A DNA stretch of 64,000 nucleotides, taken from contig NZ_JAHUWN010000004.1 in assembly GCF_019219025.1 (NCBI RefSeq), forward strand, positions 217,515 through 281,514, in the 5' to 3' direction. This document shows positions 44,351 to 52,805 of the stretch, one piece after another. The notes under the pieces are model-generated. The model did no database searches and was not told the origin of the DNA. It saw only the letters and a program-made list of their open reading frames with translations. Position 1 is the stretch's first letter. Every line of letters begins with the position of its first letter. Source of the DNA: Bacillus sp. sid0103. Lineage in GTDB: Bacteria > Bacillota > Bacilli > Bacillales_B > DSM-18226. Position numbers and translations under genes: made by a program.

Positions 44351-44620
44351 TTAGCGCCAGCGCTCTAATTTTTTTAAGAACTTTTTTGTATACATTTTAT
44401 TGAGAAAAAATTTTTCAATCCGATTCATATCTGATTCCTGAAACTTTTTTAAACTGAATGTATAAAATTCATCGAATGTTAAATCAGGCTGCTTCCATTC
44501 ACCATTTTCGTAACAATAGTGACAGTATTTTTCTGACGGTGTCCCATCCTTTTCAGTTCCAAAGTCACTTGACACTTTCATGGGCATGCCACAGCTTTGA
44601 CACAGGTTTGGTTTTGCCAT
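44351..44620 (-). CDS. Small zinc-ribbon protein
   Basis: This is an 89-aa protein starting MAKPNLCQSCGMPMK, with a second Cys pair in YCHYCYENGEW (~33-43). That matches the putative zinc-ribbon family of small proteins with CxxCGMP...CxxC. The rest is helical and basic. ATG at 44620 has GGAGG 7 bases upstream; the 14-residue extension lacks this. The role is unknown. Confidence 0.8.
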   Translation of the reverse strand: MAKPNLCQSCGMPMKVSSDFGTEKDGTPSEKYCHYCYENGEWKQPDLTFDEFYTFSLKKFQESDMNRIEKFFLNKMYTKKFLKKLERWR

Positions 44621-44853
44621 TTTTATTCCTCCGATTTTGTTAAGTTTTAAATTTGTCATCATTCAACATTTACGAGTTTAAACTGATTCGCCGATGCACA
44701 TCCATCATATTCATTTCGTATAGGAACTCGAGTAAATGGCCCTTATTGGGGATTCCATTTACAGGTAATTCAACTAATTATATAGAGGATTCATATCAGT
44801 TGCAATGGTTGCCAATTGGTCAAACCGATCAGCGATTAGACACTTCTACTAGT

Positions 44854-44910
44854 TTAGGAGGATCTGCGAATTATATCTTGAAATGTATCTTCGGTTAATT
44901 TATTAGTCAT
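44854..44910 (-). pseudogene. Start of a decayed gene with intact ribosome site
   Basis: GGAGG stands 8 bases before an ATG at 44910, but the frame stops after 18 codons (MTNKLTEDTFQDIIRRSS). The following 200 bases toward 44650 are broken by stops in all minus frames. I cannot identify the former product. The stretch 44621-45041 otherwise holds nothing I can support. Confidence 0.35.
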
Positions 44911-45041
44911 TATTAGTACCTCCAATTAGAACTCTCAACCCTTACCTTGCATAATAATTCTAACCTTTTTAACACTTCTAATTCGGTAATACTTTTTTCA
45001 GAATTAAATATTTGATGGATATAAGTAATTACCTTTTTAAT

Positions 45042-45108
45042 CTTCAACTAAACTCCCCTTTAGTTGAAGAAGAAAGAGGAATTGTAAACAATTCCTCTCT
45101 TGGTTCAA
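45042..45108 (-). terminator. Terminator of the MFS gene joined to a dispersed repeat half
   Basis: AGAGGAATTG-TTTA-CAATTCCTCT (45098-45075) followed by TTCTTCTTC ends the MFS gene on the minus strand. Immediately left of it CTTCAACTAAACTCCCC and TTTAGTTGAAGAAG form the palindromic repeat half (45043-45069). Confidence 0.75.
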
Positions 45109-45112
45109 GAAC

Positions 45113-46330
45113 CTATCCTCGATAACTTGTTTTCATAAATAATTGTCTTTTTTTGTATGCAATTACAAAAACAATTGAAAGTAAAACTCCTGAAAGAACA
45201 AAAACACTCCGAACACCAAGATAATCCGATAATACTCCCATTATTAGTGAAGAAATACCGAATGTACCTGTTGAAATGGTACCAAAAGACGTATAAACAG
45301 TTGCTAATTGGTCTTTTGTAATGCTTGTTTGGATTATTGTTTGTTGAGGAATATTTTTCAACTGCCCAAAAAGACCGATCAGGGCTGATAAAATTAAAGC
45401 AATAAAAGGAAAACTCGTTATGCCGAATAGAATTGTTAAAACACACGTCAAAAGGGTCCCAGTCATAATAAAAACATATCCTTTTTGTTCTACAAATTGA
45501 GACAACTTAACACATACTATACTTCCGATAATTAATCCGATGAAAAACGAACTATTTATAAATCCCCACCATTGTTCCTCTGCATGTAATGCCTCTTTTA
45601 CATAGACAATTAATATAGCTGCTATCCACACGGTGCTGGCGATAGATTCAAAAAACTCCATTTTAGCCATACTTTTTAATATAGGTGTAGCATTTATCGT
45701 TTGCCAACCTTGTGTTAATTGAGCCCACTTTTTTTCTTGTTTTTCTGCTTTATGTTCAACATTTTTCAACAAACTTAATATAAAGCTGGATAAAACAAAT
45801 AGTACAGCAACAAGCCAAATTAGTTGGTTTGCATTGAACACAATTAATAACAAGCTCCCCAAAAACCAGGTACCCATTTGAATGGATTGTGTAATTGTTT
45901 CTGCTATTCCATTTGCTTGTATTAGGAGTTCCTTTTCCACATAATAAGGAATTAATGTCAGCCTAATTGGGTTTGCACATCCATCTAGGGTAGCAATACC
46001 TGCTATGATAAAAAAAACAAAGTAATAGTTTGTTAATTCTAATCCTGTCATCATTACAAAACTTAAAACAAATAAAATAATTGTCTTTCCTATTTGTGAA
46101 CCAACTAACAGCTTTTTTAAATTAAATTTTCCAATTAGTAGCGGTGTAAAGATGCTTGAAGTAAACATACCAAAAGTAATGATAAATGGAACGAACGCTG
46201 ATGCGGTAGCTGACTCGGTTATTTTATAAATAAAACTAATAACACCGACAATGTAAAACACATCGCCTGCATTAGCCAGTGACTGACCAAGCATTAGAAA
46301 AAGAAAATTACGATTTGTTTTCAAGTTCAT
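45113..46330 (-). CDS. MFS transporter
   Basis: This is a 405-aa protein with about twelve membrane segments. MNLKTNRNFLFLMLGQSLANAGDVFYIVG at the start (split NRNFLFLMLGQSLANAGDVF) and PLLIGKFNLKKLLVG are typical of the MFS_3 group that includes macrolide and siderophore exporters. A hydrophilic loop lies near residues 190-210. The substrate is unknown. No regulator is adjacent. Confidence 0.85.
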   Translation of the reverse strand: MNLKTNRNFLFLMLGQSLANAGDVFYIVGVISFIYKITESATASAFVPFIITFGMFTSSIFTPLLIGKFNLKKLLVGSQIGKTIILFVLSFVMMTGLELTNYYFVFFIIAGIATLDGCANPIRLTLIPYYVEKELLIQANGIAETITQSIQMGTWFLGSLLLIVFNANQLIWLVAVLFVLSSFILSLLKNVEHKAEKQEKKWAQLTQGWQTINATPILKSMAKMEFFESIASTVWIAAILIVYVKEALHAEEQWWGFINSSFFIGLIIGSIVCVKLSQFVEQKGYVFIMTGTLLTCVLTILFGITSFPFIALILSALIGLFGQLKNIPQQTIIQTSITKDQLATVYTSFGTISTGTFGISSLIMGVLSDYLGVRSVFVLSGVLLSIVFVIAYKKRQLFMKTSYRG

Positions 46331-46913
46331 CCCCCATTTTTATTAATTATTTATTAGAAATGAGGGACAGCTTAAATCGGATTACTAAACATAGTATTTA
46401 GCTCCTTTGTAAAAATGCAATAAGATAAGTCTTAGGGGGAAAACAAGATATATCTTAGTTGCATCAGAATATATGCCTTTTATAATGTTAACAACTGAAA
46501 ACTAAGTTGAACCCATTCACTTTACTCCACCTAAATTATACCAGTTTTTTAAGAAGGGCTTAATAATTTTTTTCACTAATCTACCCGGAGCTCAAACCCA
46601 AAAAAGACTGTCTATTTACAGTCTTCTTAAATCAATCAATTAGTTGAATAATATTATTATTGAAGGTAAATGGATACCTTCTCTCAATTGCATAAAATTG
46701 TCGTACCACGCAATAACATTAACGCTAAATTGTTCGAATTTTCCCAATCTGAAAGAAAATAAATTCTTCCACAATTGCAAGTCCAGTCATAATTACCAAT
46801 ATAATTGAATTACTTTTTCATAAACACATCTGTAACTTGTAACAGTATTGCGGCACATATTTTCCTTACTTCGCTAAATGTTCACTTTTTTTACAAATGT
46901 CCTATCATTTTCG
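46331..46913. other. Intergenic gap, AT-rich
   Basis: There is no supported gene. It holds a hairpin AAGACTGT-N6-ACAGTCTT at 46604-46627 and, next to it, ATCAATTAGTTGAATAATA (a repeat half, to about 46650). The rest is AT-rich sequence without a recognisable signal. Confidence 0.5.
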
Positions 46914-47324
46914 TCATGGAACTATGCGAGGAATTTTGTCTGTTTCCTCTTCAAGTACATGAATTCCTCCGATTACTTCATAAGCTGAACCAATTGACAC
47001 AAGCAAATCTCCTGTGATGGCGAGTTTTTGTTCTTGCAGCAGTTTAATTAAATCTGTTTCTCCTATTTGACTTGAGACAGAAATAGCCTCTAATATTTGT
47101 CCAATCGTCTTAATCCAAACACCAGTTAGTATTTGTTCTTCACCTATTGTATTTGCATCTTCCTCAATATGCAAAAGCCCTGATAAACCTTTAATTTCAA
47201 TGATTTGACCTATTACTTGAATCCAAAGCCCTAATGCAACCTCTTTTTCCAGTCCTAAAATTTTATTACTTTTATTCTCGCTGAAAACTTTTCTGTTATT
47301 GCTCATATTTTTTGGAAGTTCCAT
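46914..47324 (-). CDS. Hypothetical repetitive protein, 136 aa
   Basis: The protein has three related segments: ALGLWIQVIGQIIEIKG, LTGVWIKTIGQILEAIS and ITGDLLVSIGSAYEVIG, each an amphipathic helix of 17 residues spaced about 35 apart. Similar small repetitive proteins occur in Bacillaceae (DUF6944-like), function unknown. ATG at 47324 has GGAG 9 bases upstream; the TTG at 47339 overlaps that site and is rejected. Lone gene. Confidence 0.65.
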   Translation of the reverse strand: MELPKNMSNNRKVFSENKSNKILGLEKEVALGLWIQVIGQIIEIKGLSGLLHIEEDANTIGEEQILTGVWIKTIGQILEAISVSSQIGETDLIKLLQEQKLAITGDLLVSIGSAYEVIGGIHVLEEETDKIPRIVP

Positions 47325-47669
47325 TATTCCCAACTCCAAAACTAAAATTTGCTTTATTTTATGTGAATCAAATGGTTTTGGTAGCCTATTTTGCTCATTC
47401 TACGCACTTGCATTTTTCTACCGTCTTGAATAACAATGGATAAATCTCCAAGGTTACTTACAATCCACTGAGTTGCTAAAGTATATTTTAAAAATTTTGA
47501 ATGTCATCTATTTTGCAATTTAGGATTGATATTTCAGAACTTGGTTATTTAAAAAGAATGAATTGATAATGCTCTATAATTTTTGCCACATCTTTCGGTA
47601 AAGTAGGGATTTCATAAGCCACCATTAATTGTTGAATTATAATGATAAACAGAAAGGCGTGAAATAAAT
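47325..47669. other. Intergenic gap with an open but startless minus frame
   Basis: A minus-strand frame is open from 47503 to a stop at 47354 and reads like protein (WIVSNLGDLSIVIQDGRK) but has no start codon with a ribosome site. It may be the tail of a lost gene. The rest shows nothing. Confidence 0.35.
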
Positions 47670-48089
47670 ATGAAATATATAATCGCTTGTCTTATTATTA
47701 TCGTTTTAGTAGGTACTATCTATATGTTTAACAAAAATAACAATGTAAACAACAATGAAGCACCATTGGCCGCAGGAATGAATTTTGACCTTGAAAATGT
47801 ACAACCTTTTTTAAAAGAATTATCCTCGATCTTAGACTCTGGCTTTACTGATGATGAAATCAATGCGATTCAATCTGAAATAGAAAAATTGAAACAGTAT
47901 AATGGAGTAAAAGAAATAGGAAGCTTTAATGTTATTTATAAAGGAGAACAAGCTAAAATACGCATTGAAGCTGAAATTCATATTGAAGATGACTTAAAAG
48001 AAGTTGTTTTATTTATGTATAGTAATCAAGTATTGGTTGAAACCATAGAAGAAGAAATGATGAAGTTTGTAGATGAAAGGGATATGTAA
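47670..48089 (+). CDS. Hypothetical membrane-anchored protein, 139 aa
   Basis: The N-terminus is a single hydrophobic segment (YIIACLIIIVLVGTIYMF, ~3-20) without a lipobox, then an Asn-rich linker (NKNNNVNNNEA) and an acidic, probably extracytoplasmic domain with a helix of FTDDEINAIQSEIEKLKQ. AAAGGCGTGAAA lies before the ATG. Family not recognised. A hairpin at 48183-48212 with a TTTTTAATT tail probably ends it. Confidence 0.6.
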   Translation: MKYIIACLIIIVLVGTIYMFNKNNNVNNNEAPLAAGMNFDLENVQPFLKELSSILDSGFTDDEINAIQSEIEKLKQYNGVKEIGSFNVIYKGEQAKIRIEAEIHIEDDLKEVVLFMYSNQVLVETIEEEMMKFVDERDM

Positions 48090-48180
48090 GCAAAAATAGA
48101 TGTTAGAATCAATATCACTTTTTGCACTAACCTGACCGTTACTTTAAGTGAAATTCTTCATAATAACAATTAAGAAACGA

Positions 48181-48233
48181 AAAACAGCAACCCACAAAAG
48201 AGTTACTGTTTTTAATTCTTGCATCCGTTAGTT
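48181..48233 (+). terminator. Terminator hairpin joined to a dispersed repeat half
   Basis: AAACAG.AAC...GTTACTGTTTTTAATT is a terminator on the plus strand, followed directly by TTCTTGCATCCGTTAGTTTC, the repeat half seen beside other terminators. Confidence 0.65.
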
Positions 48234-48345
48234 TCACCGAAGCCAATTGAAATAACCACATTTCTCTTTTTGTCTAGCCTGTTTTCAATCATCGCTAGTC
48301 CGCTTATGATTAGGCTTTCACTAACGATAGCATCATCAAAGGGTG

Positions 48346-48672
48346 TTATTTAGGTAATGTTGCCATCATCGGATAAAATTCTGTTGTCATTACTCCTGCA
48401 ATAACGGCGGGATCTTCTGCGATGAGTTTTGGGACTTGAGCTTCATTCTCAACTTCGATGATTGCAAGTCCATGTGGGGCTTTAGGATTTAAAACCGGTC
48501 CAAAAACCAAAGCAATCCCCTGATTCTGCTTGTCTGTCCAATAGTCGATGTGTTGCAGCATGATGTTCCTTTCTTCTTCGGTCATGTCCTGAGGAAAAGT
48601 TGCTCTCGGCGAAGTAGCCTTTAACATGAAGTGTATTTTTCCCGGAGTATTGTTTGAGATGTTGTTCGACAT
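48346..48672 (-). CDS. YciI-family protein
   Basis: This is a 108-aa protein of the YCII-related family: KIHFMLKATSPRATFPQDMT, LQHIDYWTDKQNQGIALVFG, VLNPKAPHGLAIIEVEN and DPAVIAGVMTTEFYPM. The family has a ferredoxin-like fold with a His/Asp pair thought to be catalytic; the reaction is unknown. ATG at 48672 has GGAGG 8 bases upstream, better than the start five codons earlier. Confidence 0.85.
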   Translation of the reverse strand: MSNNISNNTPGKIHFMLKATSPRATFPQDMTEEERNIMLQHIDYWTDKQNQGIALVFGPVLNPKAPHGLAIIEVENEAQVPKLIAEDPAVIAGVMTTEFYPMMATLPK

Positions 48673-48851
48673 TGCGAATCCCTCCACCAGTCTAAATTTG
48701 TATTTCCAACGACACTATACTGAACTTCCATTATGTCATAAATTCCTTCCGTATCAAATCATCACGAATGAATTCGATTGACCTTTAATAAAACCCTGCA
48801 ATCCCCCACAATCTGTCCCTTTAGGTGAAGATAGGAGGGAACGGTGTTCCT

Positions 48852-49040
48852 TCAGATTTTTTTATATACTTCTGCGTAAGTCACTTTCAATTGTTCTCTT
48901 AGTTCTTTGTTTTCACAATCTAGCTTCTTAATGCGGCGGCGTAAGGAAGCAATCCAGGCATCTTTGTTATTATCATCCATCTCTCGTTTGATTTGCTTCG
49001 ATGTAGGGGCCTGGGCTTGTTGCTTTGAATAATGGAGCAC
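48852..49040 (-). pseudogene. C-terminal fragment of a Tn554 TnpC-like (DUF6262) protein
   Basis: AWIASLRRRIKKLDCENKEL and REQLKVTYAEVYKKI match the coiled-coil end of DUF6262/TnpC proteins encoded by Tn554-type transposons. The N-terminal DNA-binding part is missing. The start of the frame overlaps the integrase fragment on the other strand, so the two pieces were joined by rearrangement. Confidence 0.55.
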
Positions 49041-49150
49041 CTTTAGATGTTATTCAAAGCCTATTAGGTCATGAAAAAAGTGAAACCACCCGGATATATG
49101 CCCAGTTAAGCGGAAGCATCAGGCAGGAATTATATTGGAAGTTTTTTTAG
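49035..49150 (+). pseudogene. C-terminal fragment of a tyrosine recombinase
   Basis: The plus-strand reading GAPLDVIQSLLGHEKSETTR then IYAQLSGSIRQEL contains the second His (LLGHE) and the nucleophile Tyr (TRIYAQ) of the tyrosine recombinase active site and ends at a stop. No upstream part is present. Tn554-like elements carry two such recombinases, fitting the neighbouring TnpC fragment. Confidence 0.75.
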
Positions 49151-49158
49151 AAATAAAT

Positions 49159-49220
49159 AAGCAACGCATCTCACGATAGCGTTGCTTTATTTTACTCTTG
49201 CACCCGTTAGCTTAAGTTGG
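49159..49220. repeat. Dispersed repeat: hairpin plus right half
   Basis: AAGCAACGC-N11-GCGTTGCTT then ACTCTTGCACCCGTTAGCTTAAG (49194-49216, quoted as CTCTTGCACCCG and TTAGCTTAAG). The right half supplies the last codons (LKLTGARVK) and stop of the broken metallophosphoesterase. Confidence 0.8.
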
Positions 49221-49841
49221 AATAGTTCTGGTCGATGAGACAACAGAATCTTAAAACTTTCCCTTTTTTTCATCTTATATAGAGTGCTATTTATCTCTTC
49301 TTTAACGATTTCAATTACAGAAATTCCATCGAATTGTATTGCAGGATCATCTATGCCCATTATATACATTTCATCTTGTCCCATTTGAATTTTTCGTAAC
49401 TATTTCTCATCACTTAATACCAATATTATTTAAACTTTTTTCAAGTGAACTAAAGTTTCCGGACCAGCATTCGTGGTTTCCAGTCACAAAATAAACAGGG
49501 GCAATTTTATTAATCTCCCTCATTAACATTAGGCTTGCTTCTTCGTTATAATTTTTTTGATCAACAAGATCTCCCGTAAATACGATTAAATCGGGTTTTA
49601 ACAATTTCACTTTTTGGTATAAAACCTTTTGGTTTTCTCTAAATACCTTACTATGCAGATCAGACAATTGAACTATTGTATACCCATCAAATTTTGATGG
49701 TATTTTTTTTGAGATATAATCCATTTCATTAATTTCAAGTGAGTTGTTTTGATAATAAAAGTATTTAGGTTTTGCCTGAACTTTATTTACATCATATAAA
49801 AAAAAGGAAATAATCATTATCAAAAAACATAACTGTCTCAT
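49187..49841 (-). pseudogene. Broken metallophosphoesterase (YkuE-like)
   Basis: The N-terminal part (49841-49410) has a signal-like hydrophobic start (LCFLIMIISFFLYDVNKVQA), then YTIVQLSDLHS, IVFTGDLVD and FVTGNHECW, the first metal-binding motifs. A stop after IGIK and at least one further frameshift separate it from the second part, MGIDDP...FKILLSHRPELF. The normal GHxHGGQ end is missing: the frame runs into the dispersed repeat at 49187-49216. It is not expected to be active. Confidence 0.8.
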
Positions 49842-49887
49842 AATTCACCTCTGAATTATTCTCCGCTTTTGGTTATATCTATATAAC

Positions 49888-49990
49888 ATTAAGCTGCTTC
49901 GTTAGTGGAACAAGAAAAAAGGCTGCCGTAGCAACCCAAATCTTCAACTCTAGCACCCTTTACTTTAAGTACATTATTTCACAATCTTTA
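49888..49990. repeat. Dispersed repeat, both halves with hairpin
   Basis: Left half TTAAGCTGCTTCGTTAGTGG, hairpin AAAAAAGGCTGCCGTAGCAACC, right half CTTCAACTCTAGCACCC and TTTACTTTAAGTACA, then TTTCACAATC. One of the most complete copies. Confidence 0.8.
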
Positions 49991-50008
49991 AGAGATAATT
50001 ATCAAAAA

Positions 50009-50034
50009 AACGCTTAGGCTTGAACCTAAACGTT
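50009..50034 (-). terminator. Second terminator of the sigma/anti-sigma operon
   Basis: AACGTTTAGG-TTCAAG-CCTAAGCGTT followed by TTTTTGAT on the minus strand. Confidence 0.75.
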
Positions 50035-50117
50035 TTATAGGGGATTTTCGACCGTTGTCCGGCAACTTTTTTGCAATCCCTGATAATTCGCATAACATCG
50101 ATACATTTACCAAAAAA

Positions 50118-50143
50118 ACTGCCCCAAAAACTTTGAGACAGCT
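50118..50143 (-). terminator. Terminator directly after the anti-sigma gene
   Basis: AAGCTGTCTCAAAG pairs imperfectly with TTTTTGGGGCAG on the minus strand, followed by TTTTTTTGG, 8 bases after the stop of the DUF4179 gene. Confidence 0.65.
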
Positions 50144-50150
50144 TCCCATT

Positions 50151-51242
50151 TTATCTTAAGTTAATTTTTAAATCGCCCACTTGAAGGACGCAGTTTTGGC
50201 GGTCTTTGACTGGGGCGAAGTAGAGGACGTATTGGTCACGCGGTCCGTCTGCCTCCGCCTTGCTGAAGATTGGGTCGGCCATTTTGCCGGCCGAATTTAA
50301 GAATACACCAGACTTGTTGTAATCGACAGTATACCCTTTTTCTTTATCAACTTTTCTGGCATTTAAGAATTGCAGTTGGAGTTTGCTGAACACATCGTAG
50401 GCAACACCGTTTTCAATATGTGGTTTAATGTCCGTGCCAGTGACGACCACCCTTGTTTCAAGTGGCGAAAATTCCACTCGCTTTACTTGATAGGTTTCAT
50501 TTTTAAATGTAAATTCTTTACTCACATCAAATGTTTCGCGACCACCAACCGCTTCTTTCGAGAGCTTGAAATCAAGTGGCCAAACGGTTTCCACACGGTT
50601 TGCCCCATTTTCCCCATGAATGGTCAAGTCTTTCAATTTTAAATGGACTTCATCCCCTTGGAACGTGCTGATGGATTCGAACGAGAGCGCTTCTGCCACT
50701 TTGTTCGCCTTCTCATCGTAATAACGGCTGCCCCAGCCGATATTTTTCAATTTCTTTAACTCATTGCCTACCACTAAGTTCATGGAAGTATAGCCTTCAA
50801 AAAGATCAAGGTAATAGTTTTTCAAATTAGTTTTCTTGCTTTCATAGGTAACCAAAAGCTTGGCTTCCTTGTCATCCATCAGGATACTATTAAAATGAAC
50901 GGTAATATCGTGATCTTTATCATAGTAGATTTTGTTGATTTCCTGGCCCATTCCATTTGTAAGGGCGGATTTTAATCCACTATCATCGATATGTTCGCTT
51001 GAGAAAATTTTATCGTAAACGTTTTGGATCGCCGCTCTTACTGGTGAAAAAGTCAGGGAAGATGCCGCAATCAAACAGGCTGCAGCCGTAAGTAATATCC
51101 TTCTTGAAAAAGATTTTTTCTCTCTTATGATCATAGAATTGTCCCCTAACTGATCGATTTTTTTATTCAACTCATCCCATACATCTGGGACCTGCTTTTC
51201 CAAAGCATTGTCTAAATGCTTCATGATTTTTTCATTTCCCAT
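50151..51242 (-). CDS. DUF4179 membrane protein, probable anti-sigma factor
   Basis: This is a 363-aa protein. Residues 1-~45 form a cytoplasmic anti-sigma-like segment (VPDVWDELNKKIDQLG), ~48-66 one membrane helix (ILLTAAACLIAASSLTF), then a large extracytoplasmic DUF4179 domain starting PVRAAIQNVYDKIF. The sigma gene lies 15 bases upstream on the same strand. By analogy it holds the sigma factor at the membrane until a surface signal is received. Confidence 0.85.
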   Translation of the reverse strand: MGNEKIMKHLDNALEKQVPDVWDELNKKIDQLGDNSMIIREKKSFSRRILLTAAACLIAASSLTFSPVRAAIQNVYDKIFSSEHIDDSGLKSALTNGMGQEINKIYYDKDHDITVHFNSILMDDKEAKLLVTYESKKTNLKNYYLDLFEGYTSMNLVVGNELKKLKNIGWGSRYYDEKANKVAEALSFESISTFQGDEVHLKLKDLTIHGENGANRVETVWPLDFKLSKEAVGGRETFDVSKEFTFKNETYQVKRVEFSPLETRVVVTGTDIKPHIENGVAYDVFSKLQLQFLNARKVDKEKGYTVDYNKSGVFLNSAGKMADPIFSKAEADGPRDQYVLYFAPVKDRQNCVLQVGDLKINLR

Positions 51243-51257
51243 CCAAAAATTTCCTCC

Positions 51258-51767
51258 TTACTCCAGACCTTTTTTTAGTTTTTTCAAGGCCATTCGGTAT
51301 TTCCAGAGAACAGTTCCCAAAGGCATCTCCATAATTTTGGCGATTTCTTTATGCTTTAGCCCCGAGATATCCTTCATGATGACGATCTGCCTCTCTCCAC
51401 TATCCAGGAGTGCTAGGTATTTGGATAACACTATTTTGTCGACAGGGTCTTCGGATATGTACTCCAGACGTTCAAAATATTGGTCGTCAAACCCGGTCAA
51501 TTCGCGCTTTTTTTTCCGGTAAAGGTCGAGTGCCGTGTTGCGCGTTACCCGAATCAGCCATGCTCTCACATTGGTCACTTGATTATACTTTGAATGTCGG
51601 TAAAGTTTGATATACACTTCTTGCAGTACATCCTCGGCCAATTCAAAATCTCTTAAAATCGATAACGCCATCGCGAAAACATGCTTTTTATGGTCAATAT
51701 ATAATTGTTTAAATTCATCCCGGGGATCCACCGAGGTCTTTAATTGCTGCAAACCAGTTTGAGTCAT
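51258..51767 (-). CDS. ECF-type RNA polymerase sigma factor
   Basis: This is a 169-aa group 4 sigma factor: region 2 FKQLYIDHKKHVFAMALSIL, DFELAEDVLQEVYIKLYRH and VRAWLIRVTRNTALDLYRKK; region 4 ERQIVIMKDISGLKHKEIAK and MEMPLGTVLWKYRMALKKL. AAAGGAGG stands before the ATG. A CGTCTA -10-like element is seen at about 51790-51795, but no AAC-type -35 is visible because an IS110 remnant starts near there. Confidence 0.92.
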   Translation of the reverse strand: MTQTGLQQLKTSVDPRDEFKQLYIDHKKHVFAMALSILRDFELAEDVLQEVYIKLYRHSKYNQVTNVRAWLIRVTRNTALDLYRKKKRELTGFDDQYFERLEYISEDPVDKIVLSKYLALLDSGERQIVIMKDISGLKHKEIAKIMEMPLGTVLWKYRMALKKLKKGLE

Positions 51768-51875
51768 CTTTGGCCTCCTTTCATATAGTAGACGGCCGAC
51801 TTTTGTTTTTTATTGGTAAAAAATTTATTTTTTTCTCTAATAAAAAATAAAATACGTGCCAATACAAATAAAAAT

Positions 51876-52474
51876 ATCTCAGGAGCAATCGCAGAAAAGA
51901 AAGCAATTGCACTAATTGAAGCATCCCATCAGTCCTATCCAGCTGTTTCTTCGTCAGATGTATTGTGCGAACAACTACGGACATACGCTAGACGTTACCA
52001 AGACCTTCTCCAACAGAAAGAACAATGTATCAAGGATATGGTCCAATTAGCGAAAGAGCGCAGCGAATACAAGGTGATATTGAGCTTTCCAGGAATTGGC
52101 CCCAATACAGCCGTACGCTTAATGGCAGAAATCGGAGACATCCATCGTTTCGAAAATAACAAACAATTGAATGCTTATGCAGGTATGATATTCGCCGATT
52201 CCAATCGGGAAAAACCTTTTTTAGGGACAAAATCAACAAGCGTGGTAATAAACATTTACGAAAACTGCTCTTCCTAATCATTCAGAACATGATTAAGCAA
52301 AGGCGTTTCGGGCACAATCACATCGTCGAGTATTATGACAAATTAAAAACGCAACCCTATAACAAATGTCATAAAGTTGCGTCCATCGCCTGTGTGAATA
52401 AGCTTTTGAAGAACATCTTCTATCTTACTACACACAATATGAACTATGATTACGGGTTGGCCTCCAAATCATAG
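51876..52474 (+). pseudogene. IS110-family transposase, C-terminal fragment with frameshift
   Basis: ISGAIAEKKAIALIEASHQS, FPGIGPNTAVRLMAEIGDIH and RFENNKQLNAYAGM are the Transposase_20 domain of IS110 elements. The frame breaks near 52228, after GTKS, and continues in another frame (INKRGNKHLRKLL, then MIKQRRFGHNHIVEYYDKLK to the end). The N-terminal catalytic domain is absent. It lies directly upstream of the sigma factor gene. Confidence 0.88.
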
Positions 52475-52646
52475 TTTTTTTATAATAACATATTCAAATG
52501 ACCTAGTAAAAAAAATCCAAGTAAGCTGGGTCTATTTGGCATATCTAAATTTAAAAATTCGTCCCTAAATTATTATTAGGTAACCACTAAACTCCGTACA
52601 TATTATAACTAATAAATTTACTAAAAAAGATATTGACTAATCGTAA

Positions 52647-52705
52647 GAAAAGACCGCCGAAGCAGTCGATCGTTATTGAACTAACGCATGCGCTAGTTGA
52701 ATAAG
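52647..52705. repeat. Dispersed repeat with UUCG-type hairpin
   Basis: GACTGC-TTCG-GCGGTC-TTTTCT on the minus strand is a tetraloop terminator; next to it ATTGAACTAACGCATGCG and CTAGTTGAATAAG form an almost perfect palindrome (52674-52703). Confidence 0.8.
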
Positions 52706-52756
52706 AAAATCCTTTATATTCAGTAATCTGTTTAAATAACTACTCTAATTATCAAT

Positions 52757-52789
52757 AAAAGATGACCTTTTTGTGGAAGTTCATCTTTT
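52757..52789 (-). terminator. Terminator of the flavin amine oxidase gene
   Basis: AAAAGATGA...TCATCTTTT hairpin on the minus strand followed by ATTGATAATT; about 17 bases after the stop. Confidence 0.65.
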
Positions 52790-52805
52790 GATATTTAAAT
52801 AAAAC

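Noticed and set aside
44653..44898. 81-codon plus-strand frame
   Set aside because: No ribosome site and no recognisable motif; it overlaps a decayed minus-strand gene start.
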